A stretch of 47,307 nt of DNA from Acidimicrobiia bacterium. GTDB taxonomy: Bacteria; Actinomycetota; Acidimicrobiia; Acidimicrobiales; Poriferisodalaceae. Each line of letters opens with the position of its first letter. Positions within the stretch are counted from its first letter, which is position 1. The translations under genes and the position numbers were made by a program. Positions 1-9,700 of this stretch are shown in pieces. The notes under the pieces are model-generated. The model saw only the letters and a list, made by a program, of their open reading frames with translations, did not search any database and was not told the DNA's origin. The stretch lies in contig JAJEBN010000072.1 in the NCBI GenBank assembly GCA_022822525.1, positions 1 through 47,307 on the forward strand, read 5' to 3'.

Positions 1-129
1 CTGCAGGCACAGACGGTCCGACGCCCGGGGCCGGTGACAGCCCAACGGGTGATCATCGGGCGCCCGCGGCAGCAGCGGCTCCACCGCCGCCCAGATGACA
101 TCCACCACAGCCTTGGTCAGAGCGCGCAT
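1..129 (-). CDS. IS5-like transposase, N-terminal fragment (runs off window start)
   Basis: Reading the minus strand from the ATG at 129 to the window edge gives 43 open codons. The peptide has a tryptophan followed by VEPLLP and then HPLGCHRPR, the pattern of the N-terminal helix-turn-helix/DUF4096-type region of IS5-family transposases, which recruits the transposase to its DNA ends. The catalytic DDE part would lie beyond the window. An in-frame GTG at 150 is an alternative start. The terminal inverted repeat should lie between this start and about position 226, but I cannot define it without the other end. The family call rests on a short stretch. Confidence 0.6.
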   Translation of the reverse strand, partial: MRALTKAVVDVIWAAVEPLLPRAPDDHPLGCHRPRASDRLCLQ

Positions 130-226
130 GATGAAACCGGCCTCCACGGTCGTCAGGTCAAGGACGACCCCACCAATACACCGGGGAACCAGACGACCCG
201 TGGACGGCCACCTATCCGCGCGGCCC

Positions 227-1015
227 CTAACTCGCCTCGGGTGTCGCCAGCGCCCGAAGCGCGTCCAGGAACCCCGCCTGATCATCGACCGTCCCGAGCG
301 GCACGCTGTGCAGTTCGTTGGTTCGGTCTTCGATCGCGGCCCGACCGGCGATGCCCTCCCTCGTCATGGCACCGTGCTCGTCGAGCCAACCGCGGGCCAT
401 GAGCGATGTCGGGTCCCCCGTGAAGGCCTTCCCCCGCTCAGACTCCTCGAGCGCCACCATGTCGAACCCGGTGAGGCCGAATTCCTCCCATGCGGCTGCG
501 TGGGCATCGGTCCGCACGTAGCGCGCGTAGGTGAGCAGGTGGTGGAGCTCCTGGGCGGGTTCTTCCGGCCGCGGCACCGGCTGGTAGAGCGCGCAGAGCG
601 GCGTCGTTGCGGCGACGAAGCTCTGTGCGGCGCCGTCACGGGCCACGTCGAAACCAGAGGTGCCCCAGGTCTCGACGGCGAGCTCGGCTCGGGTCCGGAG
701 GTTGGCCAGAAGGGCCTCCCGGAACACGCCGACCGGCTTGCCGTCGTCGTCGAGCCACGGCTCGTTGGCGAGCTTCTCGTTCGTACCGTCGATGACGAAG
801 TCGTCGAGGTAGCGGTGACGCAGGCGGGTCAGCTCCGGCCGCCAGCGGCCCTCGAAGAACACCTCGGCCAGGTGCCCGGTGACCGGGGCGAGATAGCCCG
901 GCAGTGGATCGCCGATGGCGCCCATGGCAACTCGCCAACGCGGAAGAGCAACATTCTGGAAGCCGACGACGAGGCGATCGAGCTCGCGCCCGATCTCCGG
1001 GGTGAATGCGGACAT
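227..1015 (-). CDS. SCO6745-like uncharacterised protein
   Basis: This 262-residue soluble protein starts at the ATG at 1015; the open frame extends further upstream, but that extension is arginine-rich and does not look like protein. The C-terminal part (residues about 205-240, with ARGWLDEHGAMTREG followed by a helix ending in TNEL) resembles the C-terminal winged-helix-like region of the actinobacterial SCO6745 family, whose function is unknown. The N-terminal half is rich in charged residues and tryptophans and has no catalytic motif I recognise. No signal peptide or membrane segment is seen. It is transcribed alone, and its relation to its neighbours is unclear. The family assignment is tentative. 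Confidence 0.55.
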   Translation of the reverse strand: MSAFTPEIGRELDRLVVGFQNVALPRWRVAMGAIGDPLPGYLAPVTGHLAEVFFEGRWRPELTRLRHRYLDDFVIDGTNEKLANEPWLDDDGKPVGVFREALLANLRTRAELAVETWGTSGFDVARDGAAQSFVAATTPLCALYQPVPRPEEPAQELHHLLTYARYVRTDAHAAAWEEFGLTGFDMVALEESERGKAFTGDPTSLMARGWLDEHGAMTREGIAGRAAIEDRTNELHSVPLGTVDDQAGFLDALRALATPEAS

Positions 1016-1070
1016 GACTTCACCGTAGCCGCGAATTGGCGAAACAGTGGCTCTTTCTGCAACACGACGA

Positions 1071-1098
1071 CGTAATCTCGTAACACAATTATTATTTC
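1071..1098 (-). promoter_or_regulatory. AT-rich tract with a CGTAA direct repeat upstream of the SCO6745-like gene
   Basis: In an otherwise GC-rich region, CGTAA occurs at 1071-1075 and 1079-1083 and is followed by an A/T-only run of about ten bases (near 1087-1097). It lies 55-85 bp upstream of the minus-strand start at 1015. This is consistent with a promoter plus a small operator, but no clear -35/-10 pair can be fixed by eye. Confidence 0.3.
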
Positions 1099-1182
1099 GA
1101 AACTCTGGGAGGAGTCTCGCGGGGGTGGGAGCGTTCGAGGGCCGTACCAACTTGGCTCGAACGTGTCGCGCGGCAGCGGCTG

Positions 1183-2037
1183 CTAGCCCGTGGTTTGCGG
1201 CGGGCCCGGTGAGTCTGCGGCGGCTTCGCAGGCTGGTGAGGACCGGCTGCTGTCGTCAAAGCACCAGGGTTGCCATCCCCGGATAACCCACATGTCGTAC
1301 GCAACCTGCAGGTTGATCTCCGGTTGCAGCCATGGATCGCATGGAGAAGATGGTCGACGACCTGTACGTCGCCCTTCCTCCTTGGCATGGAAGCACCACT
1401 GCGCGGCCGGTGTAGCCGTGGTGATGCCGTCACAACGCAGTTCCGGTGCGGTGATGTCGTCCGGCAGGTGCGCAACGTTGGGAAGTCGATCGATGCCTTT
1501 GCCCGCCCAGCACGTTGCATTGAGTTGCAGCAGACCCCAGTCGTTGGTGACGGAGACCAGGCGTTCGGTGCAGCGCGATTCTCGCCACATCAACGCGAGG
1601 ACTACGTCGGGGTCCCAATCCCCCATCTCTTGAACCTGAGATCGGAAGCGGTCACATGCCAACGACACTCCTGGCGCAACCGTGCGGCGGAACTGCTGAC
1701 TCGGTTCGACGAGTTCATATGCGGTCGCGATGGGCGAGGCGGGCAGATTCGGATGCTCGACGACTGCGTTGTCTTCCACTCCCTCCCTGCGTGGCGATGC
1801 CAGGTTGGAACTGGTTTCGATGATGACCGGCGGCGCTGTCAGCGGGCTGCGTAGGGCCGTCGAGACCGAGTTTGCTGATGACAGCGTCGAGCGTTGCGCG
1901 GATGGACTCGCCGGAGGCGACGAGGTGCCCGTCTCCGGTGAGCTGGCGGCAGCCAAGATCAAGGCACCGGTGGCGACGGTCGATACACAGACCGTGGCCG
2001 CGGCGATGCGTTTGAGATGTCGTGAGAGAGGGGACAT
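1183..2037 (-). CDS. Secreted lysozyme-like (transglycosylase SLT-type) protein
   Basis: This is a 284-residue exported protein. The N-terminus has a basic stretch (RHLKR) and a hydrophobic segment at about residues 10-31 ending in AAASS, a plausible signal peptide. A Ser/Pro/Thr-rich linker runs to about residue 110. The C-terminal domain contains LALMWRESRC followed by DWGLLQLN, which matches the catalytic Glu (in ESR) and the downstream G-L-x-Q motif of lytic transglycosylase/goose-lysozyme folds that cleave peptidoglycan. Several cysteines in the domain may form disulfides. It probably acts in the cell wall. It is monocistronic, and the C-terminal 30 residues are low complexity. Confidence 0.7.
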   Translation of the reverse strand: MSPLSRHLKRIAAATVCVSTVATGALILAAASSPETGTSSPPASPSAQRSTLSSANSVSTALRSPLTAPPVIIETSSNLASPRREGVEDNAVVEHPNLPASPIATAYELVEPSQQFRRTVAPGVSLACDRFRSQVQEMGDWDPDVVLALMWRESRCTERLVSVTNDWGLLQLNATCWAGKGIDRLPNVAHLPDDITAPELRCDGITTATPAAQWCFHAKEEGRRTGRRPSSPCDPWLQPEINLQVAYDMWVIRGWQPWCFDDSSRSSPACEAAADSPGPPQTTG

Positions 2038-2213
2038 TGCCTTGGGGGGGTTGGCAAACGAGGCGGGAGCCTATGGCTAGACACTCGCTGAGAGCTGTCA
2101 GCGTCCCGGCAGGCTCGGAGCGGGACGGGTAGCGTGAGAAGGCGGTTGCATGGGCGTTCGGCTCGATTGCAACCGCTGCGATCAGATCACGCCGAGCAGT
2201 ACGGGGGCATGCC

Positions 2214-3950
2214 ATGAGCGCTGAGTTCGACATCCATATCAAGGGCGGGACCGTCGTCGACGGCACACGGGTTCCGAGGTACAAGGGCGACGTCTGGATC
2301 CGCGACGGCAAAGTGGCCCAGCTCGGCGGGCGCCCGCAGGGCACGGCCGAACGCGAGATCGACGCCACCGGCAAGATCGTGGCGCCTGGTTTTGTCGATC
2401 TGCACACCCACTACGACGCCCAGATCCGCTGGGATCCGTGGTGCACCATCTCGGGCTACCACGGCGTGACCTCGGTGGTGCTCGGCAACTGCGGCTTCGG
2501 CTTCGCCCCGGTCAAGCCCGAGTTCCGCGACCGCTCCATGCTCACCATGACTCGTACCGAGGCGATCCCCTATGAGTCGATGCGCCTGGGCATGAACTGG
2601 GACTGGGAGACCATCCCTGAGTACCTCGACTCGCTGGACCGTGCCCCCAAAGGCGTCAATGTCATCCAGTACATGCCCACGGCGTCGCTGATGACCTACG
2701 TCATGGGCCTCGAGAAGGCCAAAGCGGGCGAACCGGCCTCTGAAGCCGAGCGCAAGGAGATGGCCCGCCTCCTGCACGAGGGCATGGACGCTGGGCTCTG
2801 CGGCTTCTCCATCCAGCGCCTCGGCCCTGACAGCGTGCAGGCCGACTTCGACGGCTCCCCCATGGTCACCGACATCATGTGCGACGAGGACATCTTGAAC
2901 CTGGCGCGCGTGCTGGCCGAGAGGGACGAAGGCTTCATCCAGATCACACAGGGCACCGGCGACATCCGGGCCGACATCAAGTTCCTCGAAGTGCTGGCCG
3001 GCGCCGCTCGCAGGCCCATCCTGCACAACGTCGTGGCACCGGCCCGCAAGGATCCTGAAGTGCACCGCCGGCCGCTGCGCTGGATCGACAAGTGCTGGGA
3101 CCAAGAGCTGCCGATCTATGCACAGTGCGGCACCGGGCGCGCAGGATTCGCCTTCACGCTCGAGCACTGGAACCTCTACGACGCCTCCCCCGCCTGGCGT
3201 GCGGTTACCACGGGCTCCAAGGAGGAGAAGATCGAAAAGATGTCCGATCCCGAGCTGCGCAAGGCGCTCGTGGACGAGGCCGCCGAAGCCGACCGCCGGC
3301 TGCAGGTGATCCAGGCTGGCGTGGGCGGCAACCCCAAGGGCCTGATCGTCCAGGGCGTCAACCGCCAGGCCGACATGCAGCAGTACGTCGGCCGCTCGGT
3401 CGGCGATCTCGCCGAGGAACAAGGCAAGCACCCCATCGAGGTCATGCTGGATCTGTCCCTGCAGGGCGATCTCAACGTGGAGTTCCTGGGCCCCGACAAG
3501 GGCTCGAACGCCGAGTTCATGGGCGAGATGATGCAGTCGCCCTACGCCATCCCCGGTGTCTCCGACGGCGGCGCGCATACCAAGTTCTTCAGCGGCGGCT
3601 CCTACACCACCGACTTCCTGACGTGGCTGGTGCGCGACGAAGGCACCGTGACACTGGAGGAAGCGCACTACCGGCTCTCGGCGCTGGCCGCCCATGCTGC
3701 CGGCTTCAAGGACCGGGGCACGCTGCGCGAGGGCGCTGCGGCCGATGTGGTGGTCTACGACATGGAAGAGCTCGAGATCGATCCGCCGTGGATCGGCAAC
3801 GTCGAGCACGACCTGCCGGGCGGCGAGTGGCGCCGGGTGCAGCGTGCCAAGGGCTATGACCAGATCATCGTCAACGGCGAGGTCACCTTCGAATCCGGCG
3901 AATGCACCGGAGCGACACCCGGCCGGCTGCTGCGCCATGGCCGCGGCTGA
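2214..3950 (+). CDS. D-aminoacylase / N-acyl-D-amino-acid deacylase-type amidohydrolase
   Basis: This 578-residue protein is of the amidohydrolase superfamily, D-aminoacylase branch, which hydrolyses N-acyl-D-amino acids and related amides with Zn in a TIM barrel. The N-terminal beta-sandwich strand ([10 protein letters not shown]) is followed by [12 protein letters not shown] at about residues 57-68, carrying the HxH metal ligands. SDGGAHT near residue 453 supplies the late catalytic Asp/His region, and the C-terminal strand ([11 protein letters not shown]) completes the sandwich. A run of G lies just before the ATG. It is the first gene of a tight operon with a DsbA-fold protein and a Baeyer-Villiger monooxygenase. 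The substrate is unknown; the context suggests catabolism of a cyclic or amide-bearing compound. The family call is strong and the substrate is not assigned. Confidence 0.85.
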   Translation: MSAEFDIHIKGGTVVDGTRVPRYKGDVWIRDGKVAQLGGRPQGTAEREIDATGKIVAPGFVDLHTHYDAQIRWDPWCTISGYHGVTSVVLGNCGFGFAPVKPEFRDRSMLTMTRTEAIPYESMRLGMNWDWETIPEYLDSLDRAPKGVNVIQYMPTASLMTYVMGLEKAKAGEPASEAERKEMARLLHEGMDAGLCGFSIQRLGPDSVQADFDGSPMVTDIMCDEDILNLARVLAERDEGFIQITQGTGDIRADIKFLEVLAGAARRPILHNVVAPARKDPEVHRRPLRWIDKCWDQELPIYAQCGTGRAGFAFTLEHWNLYDASPAWRAVTTGSKEEKIEKMSDPELRKALVDEAAEADRRLQVIQAGVGGNPKGLIVQGVNRQADMQQYVGRSVGDLAEEQGKHPIEVMLDLSLQGDLNVEFLGPDKGSNAEFMGEMMQSPYAIPGVSDGGAHTKFFSGGSYTTDFLTWLVRDEGTVTLEEAHYRLSALAAHAAGFKDRGTLREGAAADVVVYDMEELEIDPPWIGNVEHDLPGGEWRRVQRAKGYDQIIVNGEVTFESGECTGATPGRLLRHGRG

Positions 3951-3951
3951 C

Positions 3952-4665
3952 ATGGCCATCACCCCTGAGACCTACGACGGCCCCACCGAGGTCGATTTCC
4001 ACTTCGACGTCATGTGCCCCTGGGCGTACCAGACCTCGCTGTGGATGCGCGACGTGCGCGACCAGCTGGGGCTGACCGTGAACTGGAAGTTCTTCAGCCT
4101 CGAAGAGGTGAACCTGCGCGAAGGCAAGAAGCACCCCTGGGAACGCGACTGGAGCTACGGCTGGTCGATGATGCGCATCGGGGCGATCCTGCGGCGCGAG
4201 TCCATGGACCTGCTCGACAGGTGGTATGCCGCGTCGGGCTACGCCCTCCATGTCGACGGCAACCGTCCCCACAATCCCGATGTGGCCCGGCACCTGCTCG
4301 AACAGATCGGGGCCGATCCCGGCATCGTCGAGCTCTCCATCGACGACCCGAGCACCCATGACGAGATCAAGGCCGAGCACCAGCGGGTCATCGATTCGGG
4401 CGGCTTCGGCGTGCCGACGCTGTACTTCGGCGATACGGCGATCTTCGGACCGGTGCTGCTCGATCCGCCCACCGGCGACGCAGCACTGCGCATGTGGGAG
4501 CTCGTCGTCGGCTGGCTGGAGTTCCCGCACCTGTACGAGATCCAGCACATGCCCCGCGATGAGAAGAAGATCTTCGACACATTCAGGCCGTACCTCGAGG
4601 CACGCGACTGGGTGAGCATCAACCGCGGCAAGGAAGTCGGCTTCGAGCCTGCAGCAGCCGACTGA
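3952..4665 (+). CDS. DsbA-family (thioredoxin-fold) oxidoreductase/isomerase-like protein
   Basis: This 237-residue cytoplasmic protein (no signal peptide) opens with [16 protein letters not shown], the first strand and active-site loop of the DsbA/FrnE/2-hydroxychromene-2-carboxylate isomerase group. Only one cysteine is present (CPWA), so it is not a classical CxxC disulfide oxidase; glutathione- or mycothiol-dependent isomerase or dehalogenase-type chemistry fits better. The motif [11 protein letters not shown] is the cis-Pro loop typical of the fold. An in-frame ATG at 3937, overlapping the upstream stop, is an alternative start. It sits 1 bp after the amidohydrolase and 3 bp before the monooxygenase, so the three are surely co-transcribed. 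Its exact substrate is unknown. Confidence 0.75.
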   Translation: MAITPETYDGPTEVDFHFDVMCPWAYQTSLWMRDVRDQLGLTVNWKFFSLEEVNLREGKKHPWERDWSYGWSMMRIGAILRRESMDLLDRWYAASGYALHVDGNRPHNPDVARHLLEQIGADPGIVELSIDDPSTHDEIKAEHQRVIDSGGFGVPTLYFGDTAIFGPVLLDPPTGDAALRMWELVVGWLEFPHLYEIQHMPRDEKKIFDTFRPYLEARDWVSINRGKEVGFEPAAAD

Positions 4666-4668
4666 CCG

Positions 4669-6282
4669 ATGGATCATTCACCGCACAACGATGTAGTCGT
4701 GCTGGGCGCAGGCGTGTCCGGCATCTACCAGATCAAGCGCTTGGTCGACCTCGGCATCGACGCCGTCCTGCTCGAAGGCGAAGACGATCTGGGCGGCACG
4801 TGGTACCGCAACCGCTACCCGGGCTGCCGCTTCGACTCGGAGAGCTACACCTACGGGTACTCCTTCTCGAAGGAGGTGCTCGACGAATGGCACTGGAAGG
4901 AGCGCTTCTCGTCCCAGCCGGAGAACTTGCGCTACTTGAATTTCGTGGTCGACAAGTTCGACCTTCGTCGCCACATGCGCTTCGGATCCCGCGTCGAGCA
5001 GATGGCTTGGGACGACGTCGCACGGCGCTGGAATCTGACGCTCAGCGACGGCAGTTCGCATTCGGCGCGCTTCGTCATCACCAGCCTCGGCCCGCTCTCG
5101 GCCCCGACGATGCCGAGCTACGAGGGCATGGAGGACTTTGGCGGCGAGGCGTTCCACACGTTCTTCTGGCCGGCCGAGCCGGTTGCCCTGGAGGGGCGAC
5201 AGGTCGGCGTCATCGGAACCGGCGCGACCGGCATCCAGGTGATCGCCGAGATCGCCGACAAAGTCGGGGAGCTCAAGGTCTTCCAGCGCCGGCCCAACTG
5301 GAGCACCCCGCTCAACAACTCGCCGATCAACGACGAGGAGATGGACGAGATCCGCGGGCGGTACGACGAGATCTTCGCCAACTGCGCAGCCTCGCCTGGT
5401 GGCTTCGAGCACGTGCCGCGCTGGGGTTTCTGGGACATGACGGCCGCGGAGCGCCGCTCCTTCTGGGATGAGCTCTACTCGCAGTCCGGGTTCGCCATCC
5501 TGGCTGCGAACTTCGCCGAGATCTTCTTCGACGAGGCTGCCAACCGGGAACTGTCCGACTACATCGCGGACCGCATCCGCGGCCGGGTCGACGACCCAGC
5601 GGTGGCAGAGAAGCTGATCCCGACAGACCACGGCTTCGGTCTCCAGCGCCTGCCGCTCGAGACCGAGTACTTCGAGGCCTACAACCGTCCCAATGTGGAG
5701 CTCGTCGACCTGCGAGAGACGCCGATCCAGCGCTTCACACAGACCGGCATCGAGACCAGCGGCGCCCACTACGACCTCGATCTCATCGTCTATGCGACTG
5801 GGTTCGACGCCATCACCGGTGCGTATGACCGCGTGAACATTCTCGGCGTCGACGGAACCTCGCTGGCCGAGCGCTGGCGGAACGGACCGAGCACCTACGT
5901 CGGCGTGCTGTCCCACGGATTCCCGAACCTGTTCATGGTGGCCGGGCCCCAGAGCGTGTCGGGCTCGACGAACTTCCCCCGGGCGATCGAGAACGGCGTG
6001 GACTGGGTCACCGACTTGGTGTCCCATGCTCTCGAGAGCGGCTGCAGCAGGGTCGAGGCCGAGCTCGAGGCCGAACAGGAGTGGGTGAACGAGGTGATCC
6101 GCGCCCATGAGCGCATGCTGTTCCGGCGCAGCAAGGGATGGTTCACGGGCTACAACTCCAACGTCGCCGGCCACGAGGAAGGCATCGTGCGCTACCAGGC
6201 CTACTTCGGCGGCGCGCCCCGCTACCGGGCCAAGGTCGACGAGATCGCGGCCAACGGCTACCACGGCATCGAGCTGAGCTGA
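4669..6282 (+). CDS. Baeyer-Villiger flavin monooxygenase
   Basis: This 537-residue flavoprotein inserts an oxygen atom next to a ketone using FAD, NADPH and O2. The N-terminal FAD Rossmann motif is GAGVSGI, followed by GGTWYRNRYPGCRFDSE. The Baeyer-Villiger fingerprint FxGxxxHTxxWP is present as FGGEAFHTFFWP at about residues 155-166, and the NADPH Rossmann motif GTGATG follows. The late segment YATGFDAITG is the usual second FAD contact. The fingerprint separates it from N-hydroxylating and dimethylaniline-type monooxygenases. It is the third gene of the 2214-6282 operon. With an amidohydrolase upstream, ring opening or ketone degradation is plausible, but no substrate can be read from sequence. 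Oxygen dependence implies at least partly aerobic life. Confidence 0.9.
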   Translation: MDHSPHNDVVVLGAGVSGIYQIKRLVDLGIDAVLLEGEDDLGGTWYRNRYPGCRFDSESYTYGYSFSKEVLDEWHWKERFSSQPENLRYLNFVVDKFDLRRHMRFGSRVEQMAWDDVARRWNLTLSDGSSHSARFVITSLGPLSAPTMPSYEGMEDFGGEAFHTFFWPAEPVALEGRQVGVIGTGATGIQVIAEIADKVGELKVFQRRPNWSTPLNNSPINDEEMDEIRGRYDEIFANCAASPGGFEHVPRWGFWDMTAAERRSFWDELYSQSGFAILAANFAEIFFDEAANRELSDYIADRIRGRVDDPAVAEKLIPTDHGFGLQRLPLETEYFEAYNRPNVELVDLRETPIQRFTQTGIETSGAHYDLDLIVYATGFDAITGAYDRVNILGVDGTSLAERWRNGPSTYVGVLSHGFPNLFMVAGPQSVSGSTNFPRAIENGVDWVTDLVSHALESGCSRVEAELEAEQEWVNEVIRAHERMLFRRSKGWFTGYNSNVAGHEEGIVRYQAYFGGAPRYRAKVDEIAANGYHGIELS

Positions 6283-6304
6283 AGCGCTGACGGTCAGGCG
6301 CAGC

Positions 6305-6718
6305 TCAGGACGAGGTGAACGTTCCGTCGGAGTCGTCGAGCAGGTTCCCCGCAGCGGCGAGCGCGCCAGCCATGGCAACTGCCCGCTGATACACGGCATC
6401 GAAGTAGTGCTCCGCTACCGTCTCGCGCCCGGCGAGCGGCGGTTTGCCCAGCGAGCGCACGGTTGCGGTCGGGTCGGGCGTCACCGAGATGCGGGGGATC
6501 TCAGCGGATCGAACGAGATCTTCGGGTGCCACAACAGCATCTGCGGTCGGCTCACCGCCATTGGCCTGCGCCGGATGATCCGCCTGCTCCCCCGCCGCGG
6601 GCGCCGGGATGCCGCCATGCCAGAACTTCGCGCTGGCCTCGGCGGCTTGCCGCTGCTGCGCCTCAGTCCCGCCCAGCCGGCGAGTGCGTGAGGTCTTGCG
6701 GCGGCGACGAGAGCTCAT
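6305..6718 (-). CDS. Hypothetical protein coupled to the SNF2 helicase
   Basis: This 137-residue protein of unknown function starts in a basic, arginine-rich stretch (SSRRRRKTSRTRR), continues through an Ala/Pro-rich middle and ends in an alpha-helical segment with YFDAVYQRAVAMAG. The start codon overlaps the SNF2 helicase stop (the 4-bp overlap at 6715-6718), indicating translational coupling. The basic head suggests nucleic-acid contact. Small partners of this kind often follow SNF2 genes in actinobacteria, sometimes next to SWIM zinc-finger proteins; no SWIM motif is seen here. Confidence 0.6.
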   Translation of the reverse strand: MSSRRRRKTSRTRRLGGTEAQQRQAAEASAKFWHGGIPAPAAGEQADHPAQANGGEPTADAVVAPEDLVRSAEIPRISVTPDPTATVRSLGKPPLAGRETVAEHYFDAVYQRAVAMAGALAAAGNLLDDSDGTFTSS

Positions 6719-9700
6719 GACGCACCCCGGTCTGGGACGCCCGCAGCCACCAGCTCGCCTGCGTCGGGAACGTCGGCGACCAGCCCGTCGATGTCGTCGG
6801 CCAGCAGTGCATCAGGGTTGATGCCCAGCGCATGGCGGAGCTGCTCGGCGTCGAGGTCGCCGATGGAGCTCGACTTGGGCAGCACCATGTCGGCGATCCG
6901 TCGCTTGCCGGCGACCACCTCTTCCACGCGCTCGTCCACCGTGCCCGGGCACACCAAACGGTGGCAGATGACGGTGCGGGTCTGCCCGATGCGCCATGCC
7001 CGGTCGCGGGCCTGATCCTCGACGGCGGGGTTCCACCAGCGGTCATAGAGCACGACGTGGCTGGCCGCGGTCAGGTTCAGGCCGGTGCCGCCCGCCTTGA
7101 GCGACAGCACCATGGCCCCTGGGCCATCCTCGGTTTGGAAGCGCTGCACCATGCGGTCACGGGCCGTGCGTCCCAGGCCGCCGTGATAGCAGTCGATGTG
7201 CATCCCAGTCCGTCTCGAGAGGTACCCGGCCAAGCGCTCGCCCCAGGTGGCGAAATGGGTGAAGACCAAGGCCCGCTCCCCCGCGGCGAACACCGATTCG
7301 AGAATCTCGTCGAGCCGATCCAGCTTGCCGCTCCGCCCCTCGATGCGATTGTCGACGTCGTCGGGCCGGTAGTTGAGAGGATGGTTGCAGATCTGCTTGA
7401 GGGCAGTGATCGCGGCCAGCACCGCTCCCTTGCGTCGTTCTCCGGCCTGCTCGCTCTCGGCGGTATCGACGATCAACTGGTCCAGCACCGCCTGGTACAG
7501 GCCGATCTGCTCGGGCGTCATGGCGCAATGGGCCATCTCGTCGATCCGGTCGGGCAGCTCGGCTGCGATCTGAGGTTCCGCTTTGGTACGCCGGAAGACG
7601 AGCACCCCGTTCAGGGCGTGCAGGGCCGATTCGGCCGCGCCTCGGGCATCCCCGGGGCGCTGCAGCTGGGCGATGAACGGCGCTCTCGCGCCGACCAGAT
7701 CCGGGTTGCAGAAGTCCATGATCGCCCAGAGATCGCCCAGCCCGTTCTCGATCGGCGTGCCTGTGAGCGCCAGCCGGCTGCGAGCTGTCAAGCGCCTCAG
7801 CTGCTTCGCGGTCTCGCTCGTGTGGTTCTTGATGACCTGGGCCTCGTCGACGACGATGCGGTCCCAGGTGATCCGCTCGAGCGCTTCGATGTCTCGAACG
7901 GCGGTGCCGTAGGTGGTGATCACCATGTCGATCTGCCCGTCCCTGCCCGAGCCGGCGCCGCCGCGCAGTGTGTTCACGAGCTCGTCGGGCTCGCGCCGGG
8001 ACGGTCCGTGGTGGACGACTGCACGCACACCGGGCGTGAAGCGGGCTGTTTCGGCTGCCCAGTTGCCGACCACTGCAGGCGGGGCGATGATCAGCGAAGG
8101 GGCGTCGCGTCGATCTGCCGCTGCCCGCGCGAGGACCGTCGGTGTCTTGCCAAGCCCCATGTCCAGCGCGAGGCAGCCGCCCAGTCCCGCCCCGTCCAAG
8201 AACTCCAGCCATGCCACCGCTTCAGCCTGGTAGGTGCGCAACTCCCCGACGAAGCCGTCCGGCTTGCGCTGGGGTGCAGCGGGAATATCGGCCGCTGCTC
8301 GCAGCAGATCCGCTGCCCAGCCGCTGCCGGAGATGGTGACGCCGCCGCGGACTGTCGGACCCTCGAGCCCGAGCACCTGACGGAGCATCTGCGAGCCAGT
8401 GAGCGAGGTGACCTCCGCTCGTTCGGCGAGGGCTGCCGCCGCTTCGGCCAGGTCGGCATGATCCAATGCGATCCACTTGCCCCGGTCGCGCACCAATGGG
8501 CGGGCTTGCGAGGCCAGCTCGTGGATCTCGTCTGCGGTGAGCTCGACATCGCCGAACACCGCCGTCCAGCTGACTGCAGTGAGCTGCTGGGCGCCCAGCG
8601 CGCTGTCGCCCTCCTCGGCTGCGGTCAGACGCAGCGACGGGGCCGGGCGCTCGCGTGAGAGATCCGGCACCTCCACCGTGAATCCGGCCGATTGCAGCGC
8701 GGGACCCGTCACTGACATCAGTTCCCACGCTTCGTCCTGGCTGAGGATGACCTCGCCGCGCCGCTTGCCGCCCGGACGCATCAGCACCGGCAGCAGGCGC
8801 TCCAGCCGGGTAAGCTGATCCCTCACCTCGGTCCGGTGCGAGCTGGCCCCGCTCACCATCGCCACTTCGACAGGTTCCGTCGCGCCCTCGGGATTCAGCG
8901 CCAGGACTTCGAGATGCCACGCTCCCGCGTCGTCAGGCTCATCGAGCCGTACCACCAGCGATCGGTGGGCTGCGGTCGTCACCGGCCGTGACCACAGCTC
9001 TATCCGCCGGGCGAGATCCGAGCCGTGGGTAGCGGATCCGACAAAGCGACTGCCGTCCAGGTAGGCCAGGAACGCTTCAGCCATCTCCGCCCTGCTGCGC
9101 GGCTCGGGAGATGCAGCAGGCACGTCAAGGCGCTTCGCAGCACTCGTCATGATCGCGTCGACCATGCCGACAAGTGCTGATTGGGTCACGGTGCGCGGCT
9201 CGGCCTTCGGTTCGGGGGCCGTGACAGCACTGGGCAGGCTGTCGATGAGCGCCGCCAGCCGTTCTGCAGGCATCGATGCGGGCTGCCATTGGACTGAGAA
9301 TTCGGCGGTGTCGGGGCGCTTGCGGTTGCGGCGCTTGCGAGCGCGGTGCAGGCGAGGCACGGTGCGGCCTGCTGCCACCAGCTCGACAGCTGTGCGAGCT
9401 GCTGATCTCAGCCAGAGCGCGCTGGCACCGATCAGCCGATCATCTGCGACGCCTGCGGCCACATTGATCTGCTCGTTGCCGTGCAGTGATTCATCGAGGC
9501 CATTGCCGAGACCGTTTCCGGCCGCTGCTGGGTCGCCGGCATCGGTGGCCGCACCAGCGGCCGCGTTCGGGGTGGCGAGGGTTCCGTCGAGTCCGACCAG
9601 CCAACCCAGCACGTCGTCGATGTCGGCCACCAGCGCTTCGGCGCTGCCGCCGGCGGGCAGCTTGACGTTCGGGTTCGGGCGCCACACGCTGTCGGGTGCG

